NCBI GenBank assembly: GCA_910588635.1 | Contig: CAJUPW010000025.1 | Span: 1 to 44,334, forward strand | From: an uncultured Oscillospiraceae bacterium | GTDB taxonomy: Bacteria > Bacillota > Clostridia > Oscillospirales > Oscillospiraceae | DNA: 44,334 nt | Direction: 5' to 3' | In this document: one piece after another, positions 24,701-32,982 of the stretch | Layout: each line of letters starts with the position of its first letter | Numbering within the stretch: position 1 is the first letter of the stretch | Notes under the pieces: model-generated | What the model was told of the DNA's origin: nothing | The model's input: only the letters and a program-made list of their open reading frames with translations | Databases searched by the model: none | Program-made: the position numbers and the translations under genes

Positions 24701-24845
24701 ATACGGCGAGGCCGGAGGCGTCGTCCGAAGAGCGGTTAATCCGGTAGCCGGAGGAGAGCTTTTCCAAATTCTTTTTCATGGCGCGGGCAGTTTTTGAGCT
24801 CTCACGGTAGCTGAACAGAGCGGAAATATTCGTCTGGATAACCAA
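21798..24845 (-). CDS. flagellin, unusually large (1015 residues)
   Basis: Flagellar filament subunit. Residues 1-140 are the conserved D0/D1 segment (IQTNISALFSYRESS, LSSGYRINRSSDDASGLAVS) and about 915-1015 the matching C-terminal segment (AISKARGVIGADYNRLEYTL, DTDMAEGLMEHIKHQILTQS). Between them lies a 770-residue variable region, larger than most whole flagellins, less G+C-rich than the ends. It seems built from about five related beta modules near 185, 330, 460, 595 and 722, resembling flagellin IN-type repeats. Eight cysteines occur (62, 94, 394, 460, 647, 745, 748, 758), rare in flagellins. RRARELCIQ aligns with the TLR5-contact helix of D1. TTG start at 24845, 7 bases after AGGAGG. 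No HExxH protease motif. Confidence 0.95.
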   Translation of the reverse strand: MVIQTNISALFSYRESSKTARAMKKNLEKLSSGYRINRSSDDASGLAVSERMRANITELYRCHSNAKEGVALAKTADGALAEVNDMLRRARELCIQAENGTYSQQELASISDEMNQLFSEVDRITEGSFFNEIQLFRGDVGPDFHYEYDEVYGPPGASGIEAWGDLDFVKTEDFDEAEDATAATVTLKLDDSIDFDDVNSLDGRSIKIGQYTYRFSSNTSNSGYVGNNTYMIPLNNKTTEAALGYLYNYSTYVQSYTIDKNNRTMTLTAPLRTLEETIEADGKTVTSSVPSGNGAYANGIKVENLEKISIGQVDGSGATNNVPSYSSTITGTYNLSHVHETLTQADVDNLKGNTLHITGGNLSFALKDISGLTAGMKRADLGKALAAGITKGNCKASYDESTSKLTIQVENQSTVSRSTVEIYESTTAANKNFGSDIKGTALGLSVKVTQPASMEKNEICEITIPSSPSVPFSFSLGGYHYIYADKTGFSGYDTVPSYGTWVNTAGMTPDSIKNHVINAITNYASSYGTVTKNGDTLTVSAKNINHSMNLTSNIRGTEVTGKPYNTSGGTSNVLGASGTGVGVGSNHNAKPFEQDVTVSFSLGSSLDVDKLAGSGFSITNDGVTKKWEFTKGGGLSGEYADLNIAGCTLDTLAQTIQNQMGAGYTAVVDDSGDPKQLKITFSRDTENSSYNTVAISDGAAGLISGGPLTFSGGANTGHSQKKIDFSSVNSGNLNDLLGKGFRINCATCSGEYINVFFCWKDDGKMPPAFDIVDPATNETRTIHNISVELSKVTNGNQIVQSIVEQVRPSLKHYTDVAVGSPPTTLIALEKRLGDVRENGDPNGKLYLGKVQTGLQTNFTYTVNIRKVEDYPEDGSVALKNAEVEIYVGSEPDPQIIPIHLPYLDLKTLRLRPPETVDLNAADQNASGWLNRVDQANLAISKARGVIGADYNRLEYTLQSLSHSKENLVDAESRIRDTDMAEGLMEHIKHQILTQSQQSMLSQALAQPQQVLSLIS

Positions 24846-24881
24846 GCCCTCACCTCCTGTTTGAGCAATTCCTATGTATAT

Positions 24882-24908
24882 TTATCGGGTGGAGAAACAA
24901 ATACTTAA
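24882..24908 (-). promoter_or_regulatory. sigma-D (sigma-28) type promoter for flagellin
   Basis: On the minus strand TTAA (24908-24905), 15 bases, CCCGATAA (24889-24882). The motility consensus is TAAA-N15-GCCGATAA, so there is one mismatch in each box and exact spacing. The start would be about 30 bases before the flagellin start codon. Confidence 0.75.
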
Positions 24909-24943
24909 CAGTTTTGCGGATATTTGTTTCTACTAAATTATAA

Positions 24944-24971
24944 TCATATTCCCCGGCCTGTCTCATACACT
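24944..24971 (+). promoter_or_regulatory. sigma-E promoter for spoIVA
   Basis: TCATATT (24944-24950), 13 bases, CATACACT (24964-24971). The -10 fits the sigma-E CATACAnT pattern fully and the -35 carries the ATA core. It lies 48 bases upstream of spoIVA, whose Bacillus counterpart is under sigma-E in the mother cell. Confidence 0.75.
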
Positions 24972-25018
24972 GTAAGGAACAAATACCGGCTGACGATGAG
25001 GCCGAAGGAGGAATTGCA

Positions 25019-26497
25019 GTGGAAGATCGCAAAATCTATGAGGATATTGCGCTCCGTACCGAGGGCGATATCTATATCGGCGTCGTGGGGCCGGTCCGGA
25101 CAGGAAAATCCACCTTTATCAAGCGCTTCATGGAGGCGCTGGTCATTCCCAACATCGAAAATGTCTACCGGCAGGAGCGGGCCCGGGATGAGCTGCCCCA
25201 GAGCGGTTCTGGCCGCACCATCATGACGGCGGAGCCCAAGTTCGTCCCGGAGGAGGCGGTGGCGGTCACGGTGGACGGGGGAGCGGCCTGTCAGATGAGG
25301 ATGATCGACTGTGTGGGATATATGGTGCCCGGAGCGGTGGGTCAGCTGGAGGGGGAGAATGAGCGGATGGTGACCACCCCCTGGTTTGACCACGAAATTC
25401 CCATGGCGGAGGCGGCGGAGATCGGCACGCGAAAGGTGATCTCGGAGCACTCTACCATCGGTGTGGTGGTCACTACCGACGGCACCATTACCGACATTTC
25501 CCGGGAGGATTATCTGGAGGCGGAGGAGCGGGTTATCTCCGAGCTGAAGGAGCTGGGTAAACCCTTTGTGGTCCTGCTCAACTCAGCCAGCCCGGACTCC
25601 GACCGGGCCCGGGCCATCCGGGCGGACATTGCCCAGCGGCACAACGTGACCTGTGTGGCGGTCAACTGCCTGGAGCTGGGGGAGGAGGAGATCAGCTCCA
25701 TTTTGAAGAGCGTCCTCTATGAGTTCCCCATGAAGGAGCTGGACCTGTTCCTGCCCCCTTGGGTGGACGCCCTGTCCCAGGAGCACCCCATCAAAGCGGC
25801 GCTGTACGCCGCTATCCGGGAGGGCACCGCCCAGCTCAGCCGCATCCGGGACATTGAGCGGGCGGTGGACGCTTTTCGTAGCTGTGAGGTGGTCAGCGAC
25901 GCCCGGGTGTCCAACATCGACCTGGGCACGGGTGTTTCCGCCGCCATGCTGGAGCTGCCCAGAGCGCTGTTTTACAACACTCTGTCCCAGCAGTCGGGCT
26001 TTGAGATCGGGGACGACGGCGACCTGATGGCCTTGCTCACCGAGCTGGCCGGGGTGAAGAGGGCCTATGACAAGGTGGCCGACGCTTTGCGGCAGGTGGA
26101 GGAGACGGGCTACGGCATTGTGGTGCCTCCCATCGACTCCCTGGTGCTGGAAGAGCCTGAGATCATGAAACAGGGGGGACGGTACGGCGTGCGGCTGAAA
26201 GCCAGCGCCCCTTCCATCCACATGATAAGAGCCGATATCGAGACGGAGGTGTCCCCCATTGTGGGCGGCGAGAAGCAGAGTGAGGATATGATAAACTACC
26301 TCCTCCAGGAGTACGAGGGGGACTCCAGCCGCATCTGGGAGGCCAACATTTTCGGGAAGTCCCTCCACGAGCTGGTGAACGAGGACCTGAACGCCAAGAT
26401 CAACCGGATGCCCGAGGACGCCCGCACCAAGCTGCGGGAGACCCTCCAGCGCATCATCAACGAGGGCTCCGGCGGACTGATCTGCATTATCCTGTGA
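25019..26497 (+). CDS. spoIVA: stage IV sporulation protein A
   Basis: The ATP-hydrolysing, self-polymerising protein that forms the base layer of the spore coat on the outer forespore membrane, recruited there by SpoVM. 492 residues, the same length as the Bacillus subtilis protein. Walker A is GPVRTGKST with Lys30 in the position used in Bacillus; the Asp of MIDCVGYMV fits the switch region. The extreme C-terminus GGLICIIL is the conserved tail that contacts SpoVM and membrane. The GTG start at 25019 follows AAGGAGG by about 8 bases. Own sigma-E type promoter and a strong terminator make it monocistronic. Confidence 0.97.
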   Translation: MEDRKIYEDIALRTEGDIYIGVVGPVRTGKSTFIKRFMEALVIPNIENVYRQERARDELPQSGSGRTIMTAEPKFVPEEAVAVTVDGGAACQMRMIDCVGYMVPGAVGQLEGENERMVTTPWFDHEIPMAEAAEIGTRKVISEHSTIGVVVTTDGTITDISREDYLEAEERVISELKELGKPFVVLLNSASPDSDRARAIRADIAQRHNVTCVAVNCLELGEEEISSILKSVLYEFPMKELDLFLPPWVDALSQEHPIKAALYAAIREGTAQLSRIRDIERAVDAFRSCEVVSDARVSNIDLGTGVSAAMLELPRALFYNTLSQQSGFEIGDDGDLMALLTELAGVKRAYDKVADALRQVEETGYGIVVPPIDSLVLEEPEIMKQGGRYGVRLKASAPSIHMIRADIETEVSPIVGGEKQSEDMINYLLQEYEGDSSRIWEANIFGKSLHELVNEDLNAKINRMPEDARTKLRETLQRIINEGSGGLICIIL

Positions 26498-26503
26498 CAC
26501 AGC

Positions 26504-26532
26504 AAGGCCCCCGCCCGATGGGCGGGGGCCTT
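26504..26532. terminator. terminator hairpin after spoIVA
   Basis: A perfect 13-bp stem: AAGGCCCCCGCCC (26504-26516), loop GAT, GGGCGGGGGCCTT (26520-26532). It is shared with the convergent small gene that ends at 26535. T-tails are short on both sides. Confidence 0.8.
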
Positions 26533-26534
26533 CG

Positions 26535-26696
26535 CTAACCATTGGCCTGGCGGCACTCGATTTGAAATACGCTCCCGCCGGCGACGGAGACGGTGAGCCG
26601 GTCGTTCAAATCGTCCGCGCAGATGTCGGTGATGTCCAATTCGTCGGTCTCATTCAGAATATCGAACAGCTTGTCTTTGAAGTAATTCAGGTCCAT
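26535..26696 (-). CDS. 53-residue acidic protein, conserved hypothetical
   Basis: A small acidic cytoplasmic protein. Its N-terminal helix is MDLNYFKDKLFDILNETDEL, followed by a DITDICADD turn and a strand pair ending in SVAGGSVFQIECRQ. The layout is that of a compact alpha-beta domain. GGAGGG lies 11 bases upstream of ATG 26696, and codon use matches the G+C-rich genes around it, supporting a real gene. It is divergent from a small regulator at 26783, with a palindrome between them. No function can be assigned. Confidence 0.7.
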   Translation of the reverse strand: MDLNYFKDKLFDILNETDELDITDICADDLNDRLTVSVAGGSVFQIECRQANG

Positions 26697-26717
26697 GTTA
26701 TCACAATCCCTCCAACG

Positions 26718-26739
26718 GTATGTATTTATACGCACATAC
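26718..26739. promoter_or_regulatory. nested palindrome, candidate operator
   Basis: GTATGT (26718-26723) and ACATAC (26734-26739) are inverted about GTATTTATAC (26722-26731), itself a palindrome. It lies between the divergent 53-residue gene and the Cro/CI-type regulator, a natural place for the regulator to bind. No clear -35/-10 pair was found in this interval. Confidence 0.35.
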
Positions 26740-26782
26740 TATTTTAAAACTTTGCTCGATAAAATACAAGGGGAAAGTTGGG

Positions 26783-27013
26783 ATGTGGATGATAAAATAC
26801 GACCGTTTTTTTGCTACATTAAAGAAAAAAGGTATCAGTCAAAATAAATTGATGAGAGATTACGGCGTTGATAACGCCCAGCTTCACCGCCTGCGGCACA
26901 ACATGGTCATCAAAACAGTCACCATCGACAATCTCTGCCGGATATTGAACTGCGGCGTGGAAGATATCATGGAATATATCCCGGACAATCCGGAGCAGGA
27001 GCGCCCTGAATGA
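26783..27013 (+). CDS. small Cro/CI-type helix-turn-helix regulator
   Basis: 76 residues, almost wholly one HTH domain: FFATLKKKGISQNKLMRDYG (helices 1-2), VDNAQLHRLRHN (recognition helix), then TVTIDNLCRILNCGVEDIME. This pattern is the HTH_26 / YozG-like group of compact repressors common in clostridia. ATG 26783 has GGGG 9 bases upstream; ATG 26789 is also possible. The DNA is AT-richer than the neighbours. The stop lies within the terminator stem that follows. Target probably its own divergent region (inference). Confidence 0.85.
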   Translation: MWMIKYDRFFATLKKKGISQNKLMRDYGVDNAQLHRLRHNMVIKTVTIDNLCRILNCGVEDIMEYIPDNPEQERPE

Positions 27014-27042
27014 CGGTTCAGGGGCGCTCCTGTTGATTTTTT
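26996..27042 (+). terminator. terminator overlapping the regulator stop codon
   Basis: CAGGAGCGCCCTGAA (26996-27010) pairs with TTCAGGGGCGCTCCTG (27017-27032) with one bulged base, followed by TTGATTTTTT. The T-tail also supplies the -35 box of the next promoter. Confidence 0.88.
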
Positions 27043-27061
27043 GACCGGTCCGTTTTATAAT
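27033..27061 (+). promoter_or_regulatory. promoter of the gamma-glutamyltransferase gene
   Basis: TTGATT (27033-27038), 17-base spacer, TATAAT (27056-27061). The -35 box is embedded in the tail of the preceding terminator. The start codon is 67 bases downstream. Confidence 0.7.
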
Positions 27062-27127
27062 ACAGGAGAGAAAATCTGCATTTCCCTGTCTTTTGGCGAG
27101 GAAATACATCAATAAGGAGATGAGGAC

Positions 27128-28756
27128 ATGCTCCGGTTCGATCCCTGCAAGTATACATACTCCTCCCGCAGAAATGTGGTCTATGCCAAAAACGGCATGG
27201 CCTGCACCTCGGCGCCTCTGGGGGCCCAGGTGGGGCTGGAGGTGCTGAAATCGGGGGGCAACGCCATGGATGCCGCCGCGGCCATGGCGGCTGGAATGCC
27301 CCTCTTTGAGCCCACCGGCAACGGACTTGGCTCCGACGCCTTCGCCCTGGTGTGGGTGGAGAGGGAGAAGAGACTCTACGGACTGAACGCCAGCGGAGTG
27401 GCCCCGGCGGCGCTCAGCGCAAATATGGTAAAGGAATTAGGCTTTATAGAAATGCCAAAGGCGGGTTGGCTCCCCGTCATGGTTCCGGGGGCTCCCGCCG
27501 GCTGGGCGGAGCTGAACCGGCGGTTTGGGACAAAGCCCCTGGCCGAGCTCTTCGCACCGGCCGTTGCCTACGCCATGCAGGGGGCGCCGGTTCCCGTCAA
27601 CGTGGCGCGCCAGTGGGCAAAGGACTCCCAGCGGATCAAAAAGGCGATGGAGGAAAACCAGGCCCCCCACGAATACTGGTGGAAATCCTTCATGAAGGAG
27701 GACGGCTCTCCCTACGCCGCCGGCGACCTGTTCCGGTGGGAGGAGTACGCCGCCACCCTGGAGGAGCTGGCCGCCACCAACTGCGAGAGCTATTACCGCG
27801 GGCCGCTGATGGAAAAAATCGTGGCTTTCAGCCGGGAGACGGGGGGATACTTCGCTGAAAACGACTTCCGCAATTACCGCCCGGAGTGGGTGGAGCCCAT
27901 CACCGCCAGCTACCGGGGGTACACCGTCTGCGAGATTCCCCCCAACGGTCACGGGATTACCGTGCTGATGGCGCTGAACATCCTCAATGGCCTGGAGCTG
28001 TCTCCGGACCGGGAGAGCGCCGACACCTACCACAAGCTCATGGAGGCTATCAAGCTGGCCTTTGCTGACACAAAGACCTATGTGGCAGACCCCCGGTACA
28101 TGAGGACTCGGGTGGAGGATATGCTGTCTGAGGAGTACGCCGCCCGCCGCAGAGCGCTGATTACGGAAAAAGCCTTCACGCCCCAGGCGGGGGACCCCTC
28201 CTGCGGGGGCACTATCTACCTGTGTACCGCTGACTCTGAGGGCAATATGGTGTCCTGGATTCAGAGCAACTACACCACCTTCGGCGCGGGGGTGGCCATC
28301 CCCGGGACGGGCATCTCCCTTCAGAACCGGGGGGCCAACTTCTCTCTGGAGGAGGGCAGCGACAACTGTCTGGCAGGCGGGAAGAAGTCCTACCACACCA
28401 TCATCCCCGGGTTTTTGATGAAGGACGGCCAGGCGGTGGGCCCCTTTGGGGTGATGGGGGCCTTTATGCAGCCCCAGGGGCATGTAGAGGTGCTGGTGAA
28501 CACCATCGACTACCACATGAACCCCCAGGAGGCCCTGGATGCCCCCCGGGTGCAGTGGATCGGGGGGAAGCACATCCAGCTGGAGCGGGAGGCCGGCCCG
28601 GAGATTGCCGGGGCTCTGTCCGCCATGGGACATGAGGTGGAGGTCATCGACGACCGGATCGACATGGGCCGGGGGCAGATCATCTGGCGGACGGACAACG
28701 GCCTGCTTATCGGCGGCACCGAGCCCCGGTGCGACGGGACAATTGCTGCGTGGTAG
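27128..28756 (+). CDS. gamma-glutamyltransferase family protein (YwrD-like)
   Basis: An N-terminal nucleophile hydrolase of the gamma-glutamyltransferase family, which cleave gamma-glutamyl bonds such as in glutathione or transfer the glutamyl group. 542 residues. ASGVAP and SGGNAMDAAAAMAAGM open the large subunit. The self-cleavage/nucleophile Thr is expected at Thr362 in CGGTIYLCTADSEGNMVSW, the form seen in the Bacillus YwrD branch rather than the classical TTHYSVVD. IQSNYTTFGAG and LMKDGQAVGPFGVMGA are also conserved. No signal peptide, so cytoplasmic. ATG follows AAGGAG. Substrate not known. Confidence 0.92.
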   Translation: MLRFDPCKYTYSSRRNVVYAKNGMACTSAPLGAQVGLEVLKSGGNAMDAAAAMAAGMPLFEPTGNGLGSDAFALVWVEREKRLYGLNASGVAPAALSANMVKELGFIEMPKAGWLPVMVPGAPAGWAELNRRFGTKPLAELFAPAVAYAMQGAPVPVNVARQWAKDSQRIKKAMEENQAPHEYWWKSFMKEDGSPYAAGDLFRWEEYAATLEELAATNCESYYRGPLMEKIVAFSRETGGYFAENDFRNYRPEWVEPITASYRGYTVCEIPPNGHGITVLMALNILNGLELSPDRESADTYHKLMEAIKLAFADTKTYVADPRYMRTRVEDMLSEEYAARRRALITEKAFTPQAGDPSCGGTIYLCTADSEGNMVSWIQSNYTTFGAGVAIPGTGISLQNRGANFSLEEGSDNCLAGGKKSYHTIIPGFLMKDGQAVGPFGVMGAFMQPQGHVEVLVNTIDYHMNPQEALDAPRVQWIGGKHIQLEREAGPEIAGALSAMGHEVEVIDDRIDMGRGQIIWRTDNGLLIGGTEPRCDGTIAAW

Positions 28757-28765
28757 AGACATCAA

Positions 28766-28799
28766 ACGGGGGAGCCGCCTGTGAAAGCGGCTCCCCCGT
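28766..28799. terminator. terminator after the gamma-glutamyltransferase gene
   Basis: A perfect 13-bp stem: ACGGGGGAGCCGC (28766-28778), 8-base loop, GCGGCTCCCCCGT (28787-28799). It also serves the convergent GNAT gene ending at 28804. T-tails are weak. Confidence 0.8.
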
Positions 28800-28803
28800 A
28801 AAG

Positions 28804-29610
28804 TTATACTTCTACAATAACAGATATGCCTTTCGATTTGTCGCCATTCAGCCACTGCCATGTTTCAGACAGTTCAATTTTGCCGTTATCCAAAATTTGC
28901 GGTACACTATGGCAAACTCCAAACCGAACCTGACCTTGTTCATTTACATGTACATAATAAAAATCTAATTCCCCATGCTCAGCAACGGTTCCCAGCAAAC
29001 AGCCCCGGATGATCTCTCCGCCTGTGTAATCTGCCCATATGATATTGCTCTTTTGGTGATACATAAATCGTGTATTGCCGTCAACCTCTCCATTTTCCGT
29101 ATTTTTTTGCGGGACAAAACATTTTCCGTCATAGCAGACGCCGGTTGAACTCCTGAACAGCGGTTTTTCCATAACCTCGTATATCAGAATTTTTCCGTTT
29201 TCCACAGTATACCTTTTGTGCTCGACCGTTTGATAGCCCCTTTTTTCATAGAGATGGCTTGCGGGCAGTGATGCGTCCAAGTACACAGTATCGTATTGCA
29301 GGCGGATTTCGTTTTCCAGACATTGCATGATATAGCTTCCATAGCCCTTGCCCTGATATTCCGGCTTTACATATACCCTTGTAATATGATTATCCCTACG
29401 ACAGCCTGTTCCAACCATGATACCGTCATTCTGCAAAACGCCCACAAGGCCGCTTTTAACATCTTCAAGGATTCGTTCTCTGCAATGAAGCCGGCAGAAA
29501 AAGTCCGCGACCTCCTGCGGATAGTAGTTCGGATAAATTCTCCGTATGGTATCCTGCACAATTGAGAAGATTTGTTCTGTGTCTTTTTCTGCCGCTCTTA
29601 TATATTCCAT
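28804..29610 (-). CDS. GNAT acetyltransferase fused to an N-acetylglutamate-synthase-like beta domain
   Basis: 268 residues in two parts. Residues 1-150 are a GNAT fold: VYVKPEYQGKGYGSYIMQ is the acetyl-CoA-binding motif A and YEKRGYQTVEH is motif B. Residues about 160-268 match a small stand-alone beta domain often labelled n-acetylglutamate synthase in databases without biochemical support (IIWADYTGGEIIRGCLLGTV, WQWLNGDKSKG). ATG 29610 has GAGGA 9 bases upstream. The gene is strikingly AT-rich compared with its neighbours, pointing to recent acquisition. The acetyl acceptor is unknown; a link to arginine synthesis should not be assumed. Confidence 0.88.
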   Translation of the reverse strand: MEYIRAAEKDTEQIFSIVQDTIRRIYPNYYPQEVADFFCRLHCRERILEDVKSGLVGVLQNDGIMVGTGCRRDNHITRVYVKPEYQGKGYGSYIMQCLENEIRLQYDTVYLDASLPASHLYEKRGYQTVEHKRYTVENGKILIYEVMEKPLFRSSTGVCYDGKCFVPQKNTENGEVDGNTRFMYHQKSNIIWADYTGGEIIRGCLLGTVAEHGELDFYYVHVNEQGQVRFGVCHSVPQILDNGKIELSETWQWLNGDKSKGISVIVEV

Positions 29611-29651
29611 AGCGCTTCATCCTCATATACAAGTTTCGATTTAACGCCCTG

Positions 29652-29681
29652 ATTTTATCATGGGCATTTGATTCCGGTCAA
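29652..29681 (-). promoter_or_regulatory. promoter of the GNAT fusion gene
   Basis: On the minus strand TTGACC (29681-29676), 18-base spacer, TAAAAT (29657-29652), 41 bases before the start codon. Confidence 0.5.
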
Positions 29682-29747
29682 CCGTTTTTTGGAGAACGCC
29701 AGGGCTCTGAGCTGGAAGCGCCGCCTGAAAAGGGACCTGAGAAAGCC

Positions 29748-29776
29748 TTGTGCATTCCTCCGATTTGCAGTATAAT
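29748..29776 (+). promoter_or_regulatory. glpK operon promoter
   Basis: TTGTGC (29748-29753), 17-base spacer, TATAAT (29771-29776), 29 bases before the glpK start. No glycerol riboregulator or anti-terminator structure was recognised in the short leader. Confidence 0.65.
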
Positions 29777-29805
29777 ATGAAAAGACGAAAGAAAAGGAGA
29801 AGGTT

Positions 29806-31290
<1,485 letters not shown>

Positions 31291-31291
31291 C

Positions 31292-31903
31292 ATGGTACAG
31301 GAAACGAAGCGGTTTTTGTCCTACATCTGCCCCCGCTGCATGCAGTCGGTGATCGTGGAGCGGGACCTGTTCTCTCTGGCGGCGGCCCCGGCGCATGTGA
31401 GATGCCCCTGCGGCAAATCGGAGCTGGCGGTGGAGTTCAAGCCCAGCCGGGTGGAGCTGACGGTGCCCTGTCTGTTCTGCGGCCGGGAGCACACGGTGTC
31501 CTGCTCCTCTCACGCCTTCGTCCGGGAGAAGGCGCTGGCCTTCTCCTGTGCCGCCTCCGGGCTGGACTGCTGCTATGTGGGGGAGGAGGGCCCGGTGTAC
31601 GCCGCCACCGCCCGGCTGGAGGGGGCGGTTGACAAGCTGGGGGAGGCCGCCGCCGAAAGCGGGGCGTTTCTGGATGAGATCGTCATGGAGGAGGTCCTCT
31701 CCGAGCTGAAGGACATTGCCCGGCGGGGGGACGTCTCCTGCACCTGCGGCAGCAAGAAGTGGGGCTTCGACATCCATTTCAGCTCGGTGGACCTGTACTG
31801 CCGGGAGTGCGGCGGCAAGTACCGCATTCCTGCCGCCACCGCCGACGACATCGACGATCTATGCTGCAAAACTTCAATTTTGATTCGAGGCAAGGAAACA
31901 TGA
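31292..31903 (+). CDS. CpXC zinc-ribbon domain protein, function unknown
   Basis: 203 residues with repeated cysteine pairs: CPRC (13-16), CPC (38-40), CLFC (60-63), CTC and CREC near the C-terminus. The layout fits the CpXC family, predicted to bind zinc. No catalytic motif, signal peptide or membrane helix is visible. The middle (about 100-160) is helical and acidic. It starts 1 base after the glpK stop, with AAGGAG inside glpK. Its TGA overlaps the next ATG (ATGA at 31900-31903), so it is coupled on both sides. Its link to glycerol or lipid metabolism is by position only. Confidence 0.85.
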   Translation: MVQETKRFLSYICPRCMQSVIVERDLFSLAAAPAHVRCPCGKSELAVEFKPSRVELTVPCLFCGREHTVSCSSHAFVREKALAFSCAASGLDCCYVGEEGPVYAATARLEGAVDKLGEAAAESGAFLDEIVMEEVLSELKDIARRGDVSCTCGSKKWGFDIHFSSVDLYCRECGGKYRIPAATADDIDDLCCKTSILIRGKET

Positions 31904-32643
31904 GCAATTTTTATGAGTACGACTTTCGATTAAACGGTTTGGACGTGGACGGCCGGAACCAGTGCAAGGCCTCCGCGCTTCTCAACCGCCTGCAGAACGC
32001 CGCCACCCTGGCGGCGGAGGACGGAGGCTTCTCCCGGGAGACCCTGGTGGAGCGGTACGGGGCCTTCTGGATGCTGGCCCGGTCCTGGTACCGGCTGTCC
32101 CGGCCTCTGCGGTATGAGGACAAGCTGGCCATCCGCACCTGGCACCGGGGGGGAAAAGGGGCCATCATGTACCGGGACTACGATATCCTGGCCAACGGCC
32201 AGCCGGTGGGGGAGTCGGTGTCCGCCTGGGTGCTGGCCGACCTGAACACCCACAAGCTGGTGCGGCTGAGCGCCATTCCGGAGCTGGAGGGCACCGGCGG
32301 CGGTGAGCTGTGCAAGACCATGCTGCTGGCCAAGCTGCGCCAGCCCGGCGACCTGGCCGAGGCGGAGCGGCGGCCTATGCGGTACAGCGACTGCGATTTG
32401 AACGGCCATGTGAACAACACCCGCTACGCCGACTTCGCCTGCGATGCGGTGGGCATGGAGCGCCTGTCCCAGGACCGCTATCTGGCCGAAATACAGATCG
32501 GCTATCTGGCTGAGTGCCGCCCCGGAGAGACGCTCACGATTCAGACCAGCGGTCTGGGGGACAGCCGGTTTGTCCGGGGAGTGGGCCCGGAGGGCAAGCC
32601 CCGGTTTGAATCTGTTTTGCTTTTTGGGGAGGCACTGGTTTAG
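31900..32643 (+). CDS. acyl-ACP thioesterase
   Basis: 247 residues with a double hot-dog fold, of the FatA/FatB-like bacterial group that releases free fatty acids from acyl carrier protein. The N-terminal half runs from DGRNQCKASALLNRLQNAA to AFWMLARSWYRL. The second half holds the RYSDCDLNGHVNNTRY active-site region (161-176). Start ATG 31900 overlaps the CpXC stop. Third gene of the glpK run; glycerol-3-phosphate and fatty-acid release together suggest lipid turnover, but this is inference. Chain-length preference cannot be read. Confidence 0.93.
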   Translation: MSNFYEYDFRLNGLDVDGRNQCKASALLNRLQNAATLAAEDGGFSRETLVERYGAFWMLARSWYRLSRPLRYEDKLAIRTWHRGGKGAIMYRDYDILANGQPVGESVSAWVLADLNTHKLVRLSAIPELEGTGGGELCKTMLLAKLRQPGDLAEAERRPMRYSDCDLNGHVNNTRYADFACDAVGMERLSQDRYLAEIQIGYLAECRPGETLTIQTSGLGDSRFVRGVGPEGKPRFESVLLFGEALV

Positions 32644-32656
32644 AAGGGGGATTAGT

Positions 32657-32914
32657 GTGAAAAAGCTATCATTTAAAGCACAAATCCGTATTTCGTTCGT
32701 CATCATAGTTTGTGCGTTCGTGCTTGGACAGATCGTAAAGATGGGTATATTCCATAACATTGGCTGGATTTTGGTCGGATCACTCTTTGCGGTAAACCCT
32801 GTATGGCCGGAAGCTGTAGATTGGCGAGACCACAATGATCTGAAAAAGGGCATACGAATCGGCGGTGTGTTGGTGATTATTGTGTTTGGCTTTTTAATCC
32901 GCTATGGAGTATAA
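32657..32914 (+). CDS. small membrane protein, unknown function
   Basis: 85 residues with three probable transmembrane helices: about 11-30 (ISFVIIVCAFVLGQIVKMG), 34-48 (IGWILVGSLFAVNPV) and 65-82 (IGGVLVIIVFGFLIRY). They are joined by a charged loop (DWRDHNDLKKG). GTG 32657 is chosen since GAAGGGGG lies 6 bases upstream. It is clearly AT-richer than the thioesterase before it. It starts 13 bases after that stop and ends just before the guaB promoter. No family recognised. Confidence 0.72.
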   Translation: MKKLSFKAQIRISFVIIVCAFVLGQIVKMGIFHNIGWILVGSLFAVNPVWPEAVDWRDHNDLKKGIRIGGVLVIIVFGFLIRYGV

Positions 32915-32922
32915 CTTCCGCC

Positions 32923-32951
32923 TTGACAAGCCCTGAAACGCAAGGTACAAT
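32923..32951 (+). promoter_or_regulatory. guaB promoter
   Basis: TTGACA (32923-32928, consensus), 17-base spacer, TACAAT (32946-32951). Start of transcription near 32958, 25 bases before guaB. The leader is too short for a purine riboswitch. Confidence 0.85.
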
Positions 32952-32982
32952 AGGTAAAATATCGAAAAGGAGACGTGGAATT

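Noticed and set aside
21798..24845. Protease-containing flagellin (flagellinolysin)
   Set aside because: The large central region invited this idea, but no HExxH zinc-protease motif is present.
29713..29726. cre-like catabolite-repression site upstream of glpK
   Set aside because: TGGAAGCGCCGCCT fits the consensus at only about 10 of 14 positions and misses the central pattern. It is not better than chance in G+C-rich DNA.
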